Source: Arion vulgaris
Lineage: Eukaryota; Mollusca; Gastropoda; Stylommatophora; Arionidae
NCBI GenBank assembly: GCA_020796225.1
Contig: CM036767.1
Coordinates: 11,823,427-11,887,426 of the forward strand
Direction of reading: 5' to 3'
Length of the DNA: 64,000 bases
The notes beneath the pieces were generated by a model, which searched no databases, was not told the origin of the DNA, and worked only from the letters and a program-made list of their open reading frames with translations. A program made the translations under genes and the position numbers. Shown in pieces: positions 1 to 9,225 of the stretch. Position 1 is the first letter of the stretch, and each line of letters begins with the position of its first letter.

Positions 1-226
1 AGGATTACCAACAAACAACATTATGACATACAACTTCAAGAGATTACCATAACAACAACATTATGACATACAACTTCAAGGATTACCAACAAACAACATT
101 ATGACATACAACTTCAAGGATTACCACAACATTATGCACATTAAAAACTTTTCCAAGAATTACCAACAACATTATGACATACAACTTCAAGGATTACCAA
201 CAACATTTATATATGAAACATTATGA
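1..226. repeat. minisatellite, ~35-40 bp unit
   Basis: About six imperfect copies of a unit built on GGATTACCAACAA, ACATTATGACATAC and AACTTCAAG. Copies differ by short deletions. The array is probably cut by the left edge of the window. Confidence 0.85.
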
Positions 227-360
227 CTTTTGCTGACCAGGTCACCAATAAGTTGTTGTTTTATACAGACATATTTCATAAGTTGGATAACATTTTGAAA
301 TGGAATTTATTATCAGATAACTAGAAACACTATATATATATATATAAAGTTTTACTGAAG

Positions 361-432
361 AATTATGGTCTGGGTTGAAACCCAATACCTTCAGGACGCA
401 AGACTAGGGCTTAGCCACAGATATTCTCTAAC
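361..432 (-). mobile_element. SINE-A tRNA-like head fragment
   Basis: On the minus strand a TGGCTAAGCCC stretch (A-box position) is followed about 35 bp later by GGGTTTCAACCC (degenerate B box). It closely resembles the head of the SINE-A copy at 12288. A (TA)n run lies just upstream at 331-346. No SINE body follows. Confidence 0.5.
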
Positions 433-647
433 TACCAGTATAATTTGATCGAATACTGTCGCATATAGATCTCAATACTCTTTAATTAAGATCAGAACAA
501 AAATCAGAACTTATTTTCACAATCAATAAGCATATCAACTTTGACATGAAAATATATATTCTTACCTGACTTTGTGATATCCAAGTTTATCACTGAAGTA
601 GAAGGTACACCTGTATGGCTGGGACATTGATAACAGGAAAACAGGCC

Positions 648-876
648 AAAAAAGGGTTTTAAAGCTGAAAGATTGACTTCATTGCACCGGGTTTTACCCC
701 ATATGGCTCGTTCCTTCTCCACAGAAATGGCACGCCACCTGCCGAGAGTATTGCACCGAACTCCGTAGCTCCGGCAACAATCCTAGGGGTTCTGGAAAAA
801 AACTGCACTCGTGAACAGAAGGCGCGTCCGGATTCAGACCCACGACCTTCGACTCACTCAGCCACAGAGACCCCAT
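648..876 (-). mobile_element. SINE-A, tRNA-derived SINE
   Basis: Reading the minus strand, a tRNA-like head (GTGGCTGAGTGAG, then GGTCGTGGGTCTGAATCC) is followed by the family body: GTTCACGAGTGCAGTTTTT, CTAGGATTGTTGCCGGAGC, and a tail containing TGCAATGAAGTCAATC. The same body recurs at 12288, 13548, 30943, 52675 and 63565, which defines the family. The GGTTCRAATCC-type motif is an internal pol III B box. Copies need LINE enzymes in trans, inferred from SINE biology. Confidence 0.85.
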
Positions 877-1017
877 GCAAAATAAAAATCAAAAGTGCCA
901 TACCAGGCACCCTGACTACTCCTGAATTGAGATCTGTTGAACACAAGAAGTAGTTAATATCCAAGCAACAAAACATTGAATATTTAGATGAACGAGTCAG
1001 TGAATGAGCAAGTATTG

Positions 1018-1490
1018 TATTGATCATCAGCACATTGTTGCAGAAGGCCCAAGTAAGATAGGTCGGTTATGTTGCTCGGATGCCTGCTAAACGCATCCCA
1101 AAACAGTTGATGTATGGCAAGCTTGAAGGGGACAGACATTTAGCAGGTGAATAGAAAACATGCTTTAAAGAGTCTTAAAGTGTCTATGAAATGCTTTGAT
1201 ATAGACACCATGTGCTGGGAATCCCTGCCACAAGATTGCCAAATGTGATGCTGTAACAACACAAGAGGAACTCGCATAGCTGAGAATCATCATGCTTTTG
1301 AGGCACAGAGAAATTATCTGCGCGAAAAGACAGAACATAACAACACCGACAAGTCTAACCTTGATCATGTATGCCTCACCTGTGGTAGAGAATTGTGTTC
1401 TAGGATTGGACGCTACAATCACCTCCGCACACACCACAGAGGTTCAGCAGCATACGCTGTTGTGATCATCACTTGTGATGGCAGCTATTA
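1018..1490 (+). mobile_element. RTE-like LINE 3' fragment
   Basis: Broken plus-strand frames read LLQKAQVR, VARMPAKRIPKQL and finally SNLDHVCLTCGRELCSRIG, a C-terminal zinc-finger-like end. These match, block by block and at DNA level, the C-terminus of the longer minus-strand LINE at 44420-47830. It lies in the intron upstream of the TCF terminal exon, in the same orientation as that gene. It is a 5'-truncated, frameshifted dead copy. Confidence 0.85.
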
Positions 1491-1659
1491 TTGTATTGAG
1501 ATGTACATCTTTTGTATCTTGTTTTTGGTTGAAGTAATGTTGGATAGGAAACAATTTTGGTAATTATTTTATTGTTTAAAACTATCTGAGAGCTATTGAA
1601 ATTGATTCTGAAAGCATTTAAAAATTGATTTTGTGTTGTATATATATTTTTAAAATAGG

Positions 1660-1693
1660 ATAAGTGATTGCAATTTTTATTTTTAATCACCAG
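1660..1693 (+). promoter_or_regulatory. 3' splice site of TCF terminal exon
   Basis: A T-rich tract (CAATTTTTATTTTTAATCACCAG) ends in AG at 1692-1693, immediately before the conserved C-clamp codons. The junction falls after the second base of an Arg codon (phase 2). The open frame extends a few codons upstream, but those codons encode nothing family-like, so the exon should start at 1694. Confidence 0.7.
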
Positions 1694-2534
1694 ACGAAAG
1701 AAGAAGTGCATCCGTTATAAAGGCAGTGATGGAGATGATGGAAGAGATCCAGGTGGGGAGTCTTTGCTGAGAGACGAAAGCATGGATTCTTCATTCCTGT
1801 CTGGTTGTGATGATTCAGATCCTACAAACAGTGTCTGCAGTCCTGGGCCGGTGAAATGTGGACATGACTCACAACGTGACTCTAGTCTTGTGAGTGTAAG
1901 GGACCTGAGTTTACACCATAATTCAAACTTTTTCAATGAGACAAATGTTATTATCTCAAAAAATAACACAGTTGACTGGAAATATAATTCTAGTTTTTTT
2001 AATGAGATGAACAAGATTGGCTCAGGGAAAAACATGATAAACTCGGAACACACGTCAAGGTTTTTACCCGAAACGAACATGATTGGTTCGCAACATAATT
2101 CACATGTTGTATATGATGTGACTGAGATTGAACCGAACCAGAAATCCAATATTGCAGGTGAGACAACTGTGATGAACTCACAATGTTCTCTCATCAAAGT
2201 TGAAAATGGAAGCAGTGAATCATCCGATATCATGCTATTTCAGCCTTTGTCCTCCAACCTGTTCAGCTTAGGAACATCATCAGCATCATCAGTGCCTTCA
2301 TCCTCTCCACTGTCACAGCTCAGACGTCCCGACGCTCATAGTGTGAACTCATTATTATTCTCGCGTCCCAGTCTCTGTGTGCCGTATTACAACCCACCAT
2401 CTCCACTGGCAGTACCAATGCCATATCCAGGGTTCACACCTTTATATTATCAACAAAACTCTGCTACACATGCAGTGCCAAACGGATCAAGCTCATCTCT
2501 GGAAGCTAAGTCATCAATGGCTGAGAATAATTAA
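1694..2534 (+). CDS. TCF/LEF (pangolin-like) terminal exon, C-clamp end and C-terminal tail
   Basis: The exon opens with RRKKKCIRY, the second half of the C-clamp, a small zinc-binding DNA-contact domain. In TCF proteins it follows the HMG box and reads CRRKKKCVRY in human TCF7L2 E-forms. TCF/LEF factors bind Wnt-response elements in the nucleus and recruit beta-catenin or Groucho. The HMG box and the first C-clamp cysteines must be encoded upstream of the window. The remaining ~270 residues are a low-complexity, Ser/Asn-rich tail: three imperfect repeats of the type NSxFFNExNxI (near residues 75-145 of the exon), a LIKVEN site fitting the sumoylation consensus psi-K-x-E, then a Ser/Pro-rich end. 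The stop is TAA at 2532-2534, overlapping a MITE insertion point. C-clamps of ZNF395/ZNF704-type proteins differ at these residues, so TCF is the better call. The tail itself is not conserved enough to confirm it. Confidence 0.75.
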
Positions 2535-2659
2535 CTCTTAGTGGACCATGTTTTTACAAGCTATTTGTTTTTAGAGTTAACAATGCCCTTTAGTGTGGCT
2601 CCTGGTAAAAAGGCGTCCAATCCAAAGCCATGTAGAGTGGCGTTTGGTCCATAAAGAGT
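2534..2659. mobile_element. MITE-1, TA-flanked, ACTCTTAGTGGACC ends
   Basis: The terminal inverted repeats ACTCTTAGTGGACC and GGTCCATAAAGAGT enclose 126 bp with no coding capacity. TA dinucleotides at 2532-2533 and 2660-2661 are the presumed target duplication, as for Tc1/mariner-type elements. A second, better preserved copy is at 12556-12683. It sits exactly at the TCF stop codon (see findings). Confidence 0.75.
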
Positions 2660-2917
2660 TAATACTATGTATCATTGAAGACTTTTTGTTCATCAGTGAA
2701 GCACACTTGTTTCTCTCAGCTTTGCCACCATTTTGTAGACTAATGTTTCACCTGCTTGACCTCTGCTGTTCTGTTGCCATGTCTTTTAATTCATTTAACA
2801 GCACTGACCTTCCAGTGAGGTCCGTAATCGCATTCGTCTAGGTTATTGTCTGCATCATGGTCAATATTTGGGTTCAGATGTCATTATTAATCTATCACAG
2901 ACAGCTATACTTAGCAC

Positions 2918-2923
2918 AATAAA
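2918..2923 (+). terminator. possible polyadenylation signal
   Basis: An AATAAA lies 384 bp past the TCF stop codon. Another is at 3081-3086, inside the U2-derived SINE. Position alone supports it and no transcript end can be read from sequence. Confidence 0.25.
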
Positions 2924-2988
2924 ATGTTGACCAATCACAGACATCTATACTTATCACAATCAAATATTGACCTATCACAGACAGCTAT

Positions 2989-3227
2989 CTTGCTTCTCTG
3001 CCTATTGGCTAAGATCAAAGTGTAGTGCCCACTTAATTGCTACCAAAGGGTGGAAACCTTCATCAAACACTAAAGGGCACAATAAAACCACTTTAACAAA
3101 CTGAGCTCTCTCAAGTGAAAGTTTGATGACGCCAGGAATTTAACACATTTTCACATTCACTTGTACTGGGTCCACCCATCTTGGAACTTCCGAGTAGGGC
3201 CCATTAATAAATTTTTGTAATGAAATA
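2989..3227 (+). mobile_element. U2 snRNA-derived SINE, copy 1
   Basis: The element starts with the 5' end of U2 snRNA: TTGGCTAAGATCAAAGTGTA matches the universal U2 segment that contains the branch-point-pairing GUAGU region, preceded by a GCTTCTC-like 5' end. The U2 homology stops after about 40 nt. It is followed by a body with CCCACTT, ACCAAAGGGTGG and GGGTCCACCC and a tail ATTAATAAA. A perfect 16-bp direct repeat, TATCACAGACAGCTAT, flanks it at 2973-2988 and 3228-3243. That is a target-site duplication typical of LINE-mediated insertion. Related copies are at 29195 and 53705. Confidence 0.85.
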
Positions 3228-3404
3228 TATCACAGACAGCTATGCTTGTCACTGTGTTCAAATATGCGGTAGGTCACAGTAAGAACTAGATACCAAATAC
3301 AAAGCAATAAAATTTAGAATAGCACTAGAAGTTTGCCTGCAACTAGCAATGTTTAACAAAGTATATAGAATGTCATGGTTGTCGTAGCAAAATTAAAACA
3401 GTTC

Positions 3405-3600
3405 TCTAGCTTTTTCACACCTTAGGGTATGAAGTGTTTATCAGTTCACATTCCTAGGCCCTAGTGTGCAGGAGGTAGGAAGGCGAATTCCTTTCTTAAG
3501 ACGTGAAACGTTGAGTTTGGGATTGAATCCACAACCCCATTGATTCTGAGTCGATAGGCGAACGCTTACGCTAATCCGTTCCCACCATAGCTAAATACCC
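3405..3600 (-). mobile_element. SINE-F, tRNA-derived
   Basis: It shares GGTATGAAGTG, CTAGTGTGCAGGAGGTA and AATTCC with the copy at 57715. On the minus strand a GTGGGTT...AATCC-type B box region (GGGGTTGTGGATTCAATCCC) is visible. Two copies define the family. Confidence 0.6.
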
Positions 3601-3794
3601 AACCAAAAATATTTCTGTTTTTTAAAAATCACTTGGTAAAGAAACAACCTTCCGTGTATTTGAGATTCAGTTTCTGAGAAGTGTTTTGTTTTTGACCCAG
3701 TGTCTACTACACCTTACGATACAATGTGTGTGAGTGCTCAATATAATCTAGTTATATATATAGCCAATTTAGCAGAACTAGCATATATCATTTA

Positions 3795-4045
3795 AACTAC
3801 AAAGAAGAATGAAAAAAATTAAGTATTTTGGAGATATAAAGAGCTGAAAAAGATCTTCATGGTAGCAGACATCCCGGCAAAGAAGAGAAGAGGAAGACCA
3901 CTGAGAAGATGGATTCAGGATGTAACTGATGGTTTGAGCATGACCGCTGCAGAGTCAGGAAATCTGGCATATGAGAGGGAGAATTTCCAAAGGTCTTAGG
4001 ATAACAAAGTTCTGCTCAGGACAAGCTATTTGATGATGATGAGAA
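3795..4045 (+). mobile_element. LINE-B 3' fragment
   Basis: Plus-strand frames read KYFGDI, AKKRRGRPLRRWIQDVTDG and ...AYERENF, typical of the C-terminal tail of non-LTR retrotransposon ORF2 (the R-GRP-RRW-D motif). It ends in a GATGATGATG tail. Further copies are at 4075, 14325 (minus), 35800 and 56535. Confidence 0.8.
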
Positions 4046-4074
4046 TATATCTTCAATTTAGCAGAACTACATGT

Positions 4075-4450
4075 TCTCAATATGTGCTATTGAATATAAG
4101 TGTTACAGAAGAGTCATCCGTATATCATGGACATAGAAGAAAACAAATAGATCTATCCAGAAAGAACTCAGAATCAAAGAAAACTCACTGATGCTACAAA
4201 TAAGAATGAGAAAATTGAAGTATTTTGGACATATAAAGAGACACGAAAGGTTGGAGAAGATCACCATGGAAGGCAGCATCCCAACAAAGAAGAGAAGAGG
4301 AAAACCACAAGAAAAATTGATTCTGTATGTAACCTGATTTGAGCATGATGGTTGCAGAGGTCTGACATACGAGAGAGAAGAATTCCGAAGGACTGTAAGG
4401 GTGGCAAAGTTTTGCTCGGGACATGATATTTGATGATGATGATGATGAAG
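4075..4450 (+). mobile_element. LINE-B 3' fragment, second copy in tandem
   Basis: It reads EYKCYRRVIRISWT, NRSIQKELRIKEN, LKYFGHIKRHERLEK and TKKRRGKPQ, then several stops, and ends in (GAT)n. It is longer than the preceding copy and in the same orientation. The two copies abut through the GATGAT tail of the first. Confidence 0.85.
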
Positions 4451-5025
4451 GTTTTATACGGTAGTGAGTGATGAAATATGACACATGTCATACACAATTT
4501 GAAGACATTCCGAAATAAATGTTTATGAAGAATCTTGCTCTGTTTTGCTAGTCAAATGCTATAGCAAATAAATGTTTAAGACGAATCTTGCACGTTTTCT
4601 TGTCAAATGCTATAGCAAATAAAGAACTTTTAAAACGAACAAACTGTGCATCATTAGAGACCATTATTAAATAACGAAGCTGGAGGGAATTTGGGACATG
4701 TATTTCATATGCCAGTAGAGGCATTGGCTAAGACAGATCTCTGATGCACAGCAGATGGAAAAAGAAACCCTGGACATGCAAAGAGAACATGGAGAACTAT
4801 GGAAAAAGAGTTTAACCCTTTCGCTGCTACATACTTTCTGAAGGCTGAGCTAAAAATAGCTACTCTTTGTTTCTAAGTCACAAACATAAATGTACGCCTA
4901 TAGCAGTGACAGTAGCAATGTATAACGTGTTAACACGTCTTTAGCCCACAGAGGAGAGATAATAACAGACGTGTTAATGCGTCTTTAGCAGCTAAAGGGT
5001 TAAAGATTGTGACCTTACATGGGAA
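4451..5025 (+). mobile_element. LINE-G 3' fragment carrying a nested MITE
   Basis: It aligns with the copy at 28865-29180: GTAGTGAGTG, CAAACTGTGCATCA, GCCAGTAGAGGCATTGGC, ATGGAGAACTATGG, then GATTGTGACCT after the MITE. The 5' part has an internal ~55-bp duplication (AATCTTGC...CAAATGCTATAGCAAATAAA, 4513-4622). No frame is intact. Confidence 0.7.
4816..4999. mobile_element. MITE-2, TTAA-flanked (piggyBac-like ends)
   Basis: The ends CCCTTTCGCTGCTA and TAGCAGCTAAAGGG are inverted repeats (13/14), flanked on both sides by TTAA (4812-4815, 5000-5003). A TTAA target with CCC-initial ends is the piggyBac signature. It carries subterminal direct repeats CGTGTTAAYRCGTCTTTAGC. There is no coding capacity. 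It interrupts LINE-G. Confidence 0.8.
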
Positions 5026-5439
5026 ACAATTGACGGCAGAACAACAAAAATCTCTTGCAGAAGCCGTATGTTCCAAATGGGACACACAGATGGTATAGAT
5101 ATAGATAGAGGGTATTAAGAAATGGCTGACCACTGCTTTCTTGAACATATTAAAGTTGATCGTTAAAAGTATGCGCAAATGACTTAAGAATTCAATATCA
5201 TTTCTTGAACTCTCCATTGGGAGTATAAAACTACCACTACTGTTGACATCCAACAAGACATGTCTCTATTCTGATAGCAATGGTTTATGTACACCACAGA
5301 GGATAGACTAGAGACGAAGAGAACATAATACAAGGATGTTAGCACCAGTTGTGAACTGGTGCACCAAATAATAATTCAACTTGTTTTTAAAAAAAAAAAA
5401 CACACAAAAAAACTATCGCTACTGCCTGTAATACCGCTC
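5026..5439. other. no gene seen
   Basis: Unique-looking sequence with an A-run at 5389-5400 and no convincing coding frame on either strand. Confidence 0.5.
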
Positions 5440-5640
5440 GGTAGGACATGAGAGACATAAGCCTGTGGAATGTAATGGCCGCATGGCTAGAATCAATCAC
5501 CACGAAACTGTTCAGGCTATGATTTTTCTTTATGCCCCAATGAAAAAAACACATTAGCCTTATCGAGGGTCGAACCCGGTCTCCTAAATGGAAGCCCTCG
5601 CTCTAATCCATTCAAACAGACGCTCCACATTCAACTTGTA
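5440..5640 (-). mobile_element. SINE-B, tRNA-derived
   Basis: On the minus strand the head is GGAGCGTCTGTTTGAATGGA and the B box is CCGGGTTCGACCCTC. The body contains TTTTTTTCATTGGGG, AGCCTGAACAGTTTCG, a C/T-rich TGTCTCTCATGTCCTAC and GGTATTACAGGCAGTA at the 3' end. Family members at 25455, 29945, 41210 and 43785 share the AACAGTTTC and TACAGGCAGTA blocks. Confidence 0.75.
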
Positions 5641-6217
5641 AATATAATTTTGGGACTCAAATTGTGTTTTGAAATTCCCAGAATATTCCAGACTAAGCAT
5701 TGTGACTGTCATGGATATCTTTTTAGGGAAAGAGGAGTGCTGCAAGGAGGAGACATATTGCTTGCATGTTGTATTTTAAATTCTGTACCAAAAAATTAAC
5801 TGCCAAATTGGAAACACACTTTGGCCAAAATAATTTTGTTTCACATTAAGTTGTAGATTTTCTTAATTTTTTCAACAGATTTCTTTAATTGTATACCATG
5901 TTCTTTTCAAATTGTTCAACTGTTTTAACAAGCCTAATTTGCTAACTTCTCGGGTAAGAGTGTGTCTGTGGTTAAGATGTTTGCCTAATATTTCAGGCTA
6001 ACTGTTAGGCTAAATATTTCAGCTCATAAGTTACTTTGTTAAGCGTTGAGATGTTTAGGGTAAGTTAATGAATGTCTGTTTGTAAGAAGATACTGACTGC
6101 ATTTGTTGCTGAGTTATTTTGTTATGTGCATAATTATTTGTTGTTTGTTAATGTCTTATTTTATTATTGTTTCTAGTAAGATCGATGAAAGAAAGTATAA
6201 TTTGGGATAATAAGGGT
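5641..6217. other. AT-rich spacer
   Basis: Contains a near-duplicate AATATTTCAGGCTAA / AAATATTTCAGCTCA pair around 5988-6025. No gene seen. Confidence 0.5.
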
Positions 6218-6403
6218 TGCATTGTGGGTAGCAGTGATGCATTCTGGGATAGTAAGGTCTGGTGCATTGTTGGATAGCAAGATCTGGTTGCATTGTGGTA
6301 TAGCATGGTCTGGTTGCATTGTGGGATAGCAAGATGCATTGTGGAATAGCAAAGTCTGGTGCATTGTGGTATAGCATGGTTTGGTTGTATTGTGGGTAGC
6401 TTG
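6218..6403. repeat. ~27-bp minisatellite
   Basis: About seven copies of GCATTGTGGGATAGCAAG-type units, alternating with GGTCTGGTT. It opens short minus-strand frames rich in HNATRPCY, which are artefacts. Confidence 0.8.
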
Positions 6404-6544
6404 GAATGATTCAATTTTAGAATAATTCTAGTCTTCATATATTATGATACAATCAGATATTTATACTACTGTCAAAGCAGTCAGGATACTTGTGTGGTCT
6501 TGATGTTTTACTTCAGGCAGAATATTTGTGTTGTTCATCATCAA

Positions 6545-6905
6545 GGTGTGTGTCCTTTATAGGACGTTGCTCTCTTTGCAGCGCATCTGAAATTCTCTCT
6601 GTCTCTAGCCAGTTCACCCACTTCGCTGATGGTCATATTCATGGTTTCTTTAATATCTTGTAGCCATCAACTTCTTGGTCTGCCTCTGCGTCCTGGTACC
6701 CTGCCCTCTAATATTGTTCTCTCCAGGCCATCGAGGAACTTGATGTGACCAAAGTATCTAATTTTTCTGTATAGTATATTGTTTATCAACCAATTGTCTT
6801 TAACATTCAGTTCTTTCAGGACATCAGTGTTCTTTTTTTTCTGTCCATGGTATTCATAGGATCTTTCTGTAGCATTTAGTTTCGAAGGACTGTATTTGTG
6901 TTGTT
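6545..6905 (-). mobile_element. LINE 3' fragment (LINE-A2)
   Basis: Minus-strand frames give CYRKILRIPWTEK, LKELNVKDNWLINNI, KIRYFGHIKFLDGLER, LEGRVPGRRGRPR and WLQDIKETMNMTISEVGELARDR (quoted in pieces). This is a classical non-LTR ORF2 C-terminus. It is 5'-truncated, with at least one stop in the GRPRS*W region. Confidence 0.85.
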
Positions 6906-6999
6906 AGGACAATCATTAATCAATATGATCTTTGAAAGTCACAGAAATGTGGTTTGACAGAAGAATACTGAAAATGCCATGGACATCAAAGAAAACAAA

Positions 7000-7208
7000 C
7001 GAGGAGGTTTTAAAATGCAAAGAGGAGGATTATAACATTTAGTTACATTAGGTAACATTCATGGAAGGAGATATCATGGAAGACAGATGGAGATGTTGGA
7101 TGGTCTGACATCTTGGTTCGACAAAAGATTGACATCAGAACTGATTACCTGCACCAAGGAGAGAGAGCTGGTGAGAGACATGATCGCCTATGTCGGCAGG
7201 CATGGCAC
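7000..7208 (+). mobile_element. LINE-F 3' fragment
   Basis: Plus frames read MLDGLTSW, LTSELI and MIAYVGRHGT before a stop. The same MLDSLTSW...MIAYASRHGT ending occurs at 38920 and in part at 19235. It is followed by a TTAATTGATTATT tail. Confidence 0.75.
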
Positions 7209-7231
7209 TTGATTAATTGATTATTAGAACA

Positions 7232-7505
7232 AACAAATCTGTTTGCTATTTTGAAAGGTCCTCCTTCTTCAAACGCTCCATATCGACCACTTGTTAACCA
7301 CTCTGTATGATTTGTATGTGATAAAGAGCGATTGTACGTTGTGCTAATTATGCGCCTACAAGTAGGCAAACACATAAGACTTATGTGATGCTTTTTATTT
7401 ACTAGTGCAGCTTTCCTAGGTCCTACATCCGTCACCTATTACGACATTCCTTGTAGGTTACAGTGGTACTATTCTTTACTTCCTTACTGCCCTGACAACA
7501 CACGG
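7232..7505 (-). mobile_element. SINE-X copy
   Basis: The plus strand shows CCTTCTTCAAACGCTCCATATCGACCACTTGTTAACCACTC, then a diverged body and the 5' block with TACGACATTCC and GGTACTATTCTTTACTTCC. It is the reverse of a family whose 3' end is (GAA)n and 5' end is CCCGTGTGGTGYCGGGG. Other copies are at 12858-13385, 30100, 43298-43765 and 49610. Confidence 0.75.
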
Positions 7506-8474
7506 ATATCTCAGTCTGAATATAATCATAACTGTATGAGACTGATGTATGTCATCATGCGTAAGTGTCTGATGATTTGTATTCCTTACGCACATAATCA
7601 GACGAGTGATGCTTGCATCGACAATCATCAACATTTAGACTTGTTCAACTTCTTTGAATGTCTATAATCATCAACATTGGGATTTTGTTCTGTTTGACCT
7701 GGTCACATTTGACAGTGAGAATGTCATAGTTCATATGTACGGTTCCAACTTCACTGCAACAGTTCACCCCATAATTGCTCTGTTTCTATGCCAACGAAAA
7801 TCACACGAATTGCTAACAACTGTGTCCTATGTGAACTAATTCCAGAATGAAACAGCCGACGCTTCAAAAAGCAACCTGCACATCATAAGATATGGCCATC
7901 GGTATAAAGTGTCAACACAAAACTGTTCATCACTTGAATTGCAATTCATGTCGAAAGGAACATTAATCACTACAAAATCCAGCTTTCTGTACACGCAATA
8001 TCGCTGCTTATGGCAGATTGAGTCGGTTCTCATAACCGCTGTCAGCCATTTTCTGAATACCCACAACAAACACACGGTTGACACAGCAAAATGCATTCCA
8101 TGTAACATTCATAGCTCACAGCGTTGCTCAAGCACTAACTCAGTAGCTCGGCATATGAAACCGGAAAATACCTGACCAAACATGGTGGAAATGCGCTAGC
8201 AAAGTCGTGTCCAGAATCAAACAGTCCTGACTCTGAATGACCCTCCCACATTCTGCCATTGCTGGCCAGATTTTTTGGAGACCAGACATGAAACGTTAAA
8301 TGGTGGACTAGCATTTTCTCGAAGAAGCTTTGTTGATGATATTCAAATTTGCTGATGGTCATAACTGAATTTACTGTTTCTCAGTGCTGAAGGTTGGGGG
8401 TGTTATCTGCGAAGGACCTGAGTATGTTGTGTCTGTGAGTTGAAGGTGTGGCATTATCTTTTCTCCAATCATGT
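7506..8474. other. no feature recognised
   Basis: Two overlapping ~90-codon open frames (7836-8108 minus, 7909-8175 plus) have no domain-like composition and look like chance. A copy of the TGAAGGTGTGGCATTATCT motif of the 8826-9225 repeat is near 8432. Confidence 0.5.
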
Positions 8475-8825
8475 TTTGCCTCACAGCATCAGGTCAAGAA
8501 GAGATTTCTAAAACGGGCCTTTGTGTGCGCTTTGTAGATAGTGTCTTTCATCGCCTCTGTTATCTCTGAGGTCTATCTTTTGCGTGGTCTGCCTATTGCT
8601 TTGTACCCATTCTATCGGAGCAACATTGCTTTTTGAGGTGTACTGTCTGTTGGTAATCTGCTTATGTAACCAACCCATTTAATTTCTTGTTTTTTTATGA
8701 AGTTTAGTACTGATGTTGTACCCACTTTTTTCCCTGATGTCTTCATTTCTCAACCGGTCTCTTCTTGTTACCCCCAGCATTCTGCGTAGACACTTCATCT
8801 CTGTCGTGACTAGTTTTCTTCTATC
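8475..8825 (-). mobile_element. LINE-C 3' fragment
   Basis: With frameshifts, the minus strand reads EMKCLRRMLG, KRDRLRNEDIR, INFIKKQEIKWVGYI, RLPTDSTPQKAMLL and AIGRPRKR, the usual LINE ORF2 C-terminal pattern. It is diverged and 5'-truncated. Confidence 0.7.
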
Positions 8826-9225
8826 GTTATTATATTATATATGATTGAACTGAATGTGGAGGTTTGTGTCTGTTGAAGTTGGGGCGTTAGATGTGGTGAA
8901 ATTGAATGTGATGTTTTTCTGTACTGAAGATGAGGAGGCATTATATTTAATGATACTGAATGTGCTGAAGGTGTGGCATTATATATAATTGAACTGAATT
9001 TGTGGTTTGTTTCTGTTGAAGATCTGGCATGATTAATGTGGTTTTTGCTGAAGGCCGGGATGATATGGCTGAACTGAATGGATTTATATATGGTACGGAA
9101 CTGAAGGTCTGGCATGATATGTGGCTGAACTGAATGTGGATTTTATATATGGTACAGAACTGAAGGTCTGGCATGATATTGGGCTAAACTGAATTTGGGG
9201 GTTGTTGAGGGTGTGGCCTGAATAA
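8826..9225. repeat. irregular tandem repeat, ~55-65 bp unit
   Basis: It is built from alternating TGAACTGAATGTGG, GTTTGTTTCTGTTGAAG and GGTCTGGCATGATAT blocks. The last three units are the most similar. The minus-strand frames over it are artefacts. Confidence 0.7.

Larger units (their letters stand above)
2891..3290. repeat. three ~41-bp tandem units, third split by a SINE
   Basis: Units begin CTATCACAGACAGCTATACT or close variants (2892, 2932, 2972) and end near AAATATTGAC. The third unit is interrupted at 2988 and resumes at 3228. It lies in the probable 3' UTR or downstream region of the TCF gene. Confidence 0.7.

Noticed and set aside
1..226. CRISPR-like array of ~35-bp repeats
   Set aside because: No spacers of constant length, units are contiguous and degenerate, and the window is eukaryotic.
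1715..2233. 172-codon minus frame
   Set aside because: Antisense of the TCF exon. The plus strand has the recognisable C-clamp motif and splice acceptor.
2989..3030. Possible functional U2 snRNA gene
   Set aside because: Only the first ~40 nt match U2. The Sm site and later stem-loops are absent and target-site duplications flank a longer element.
5389..5400. A-run as a poly(A) tail of a processed pseudogene
   Set aside because: No coding or retroposon sequence immediately upstream and no paired target-site duplication found.
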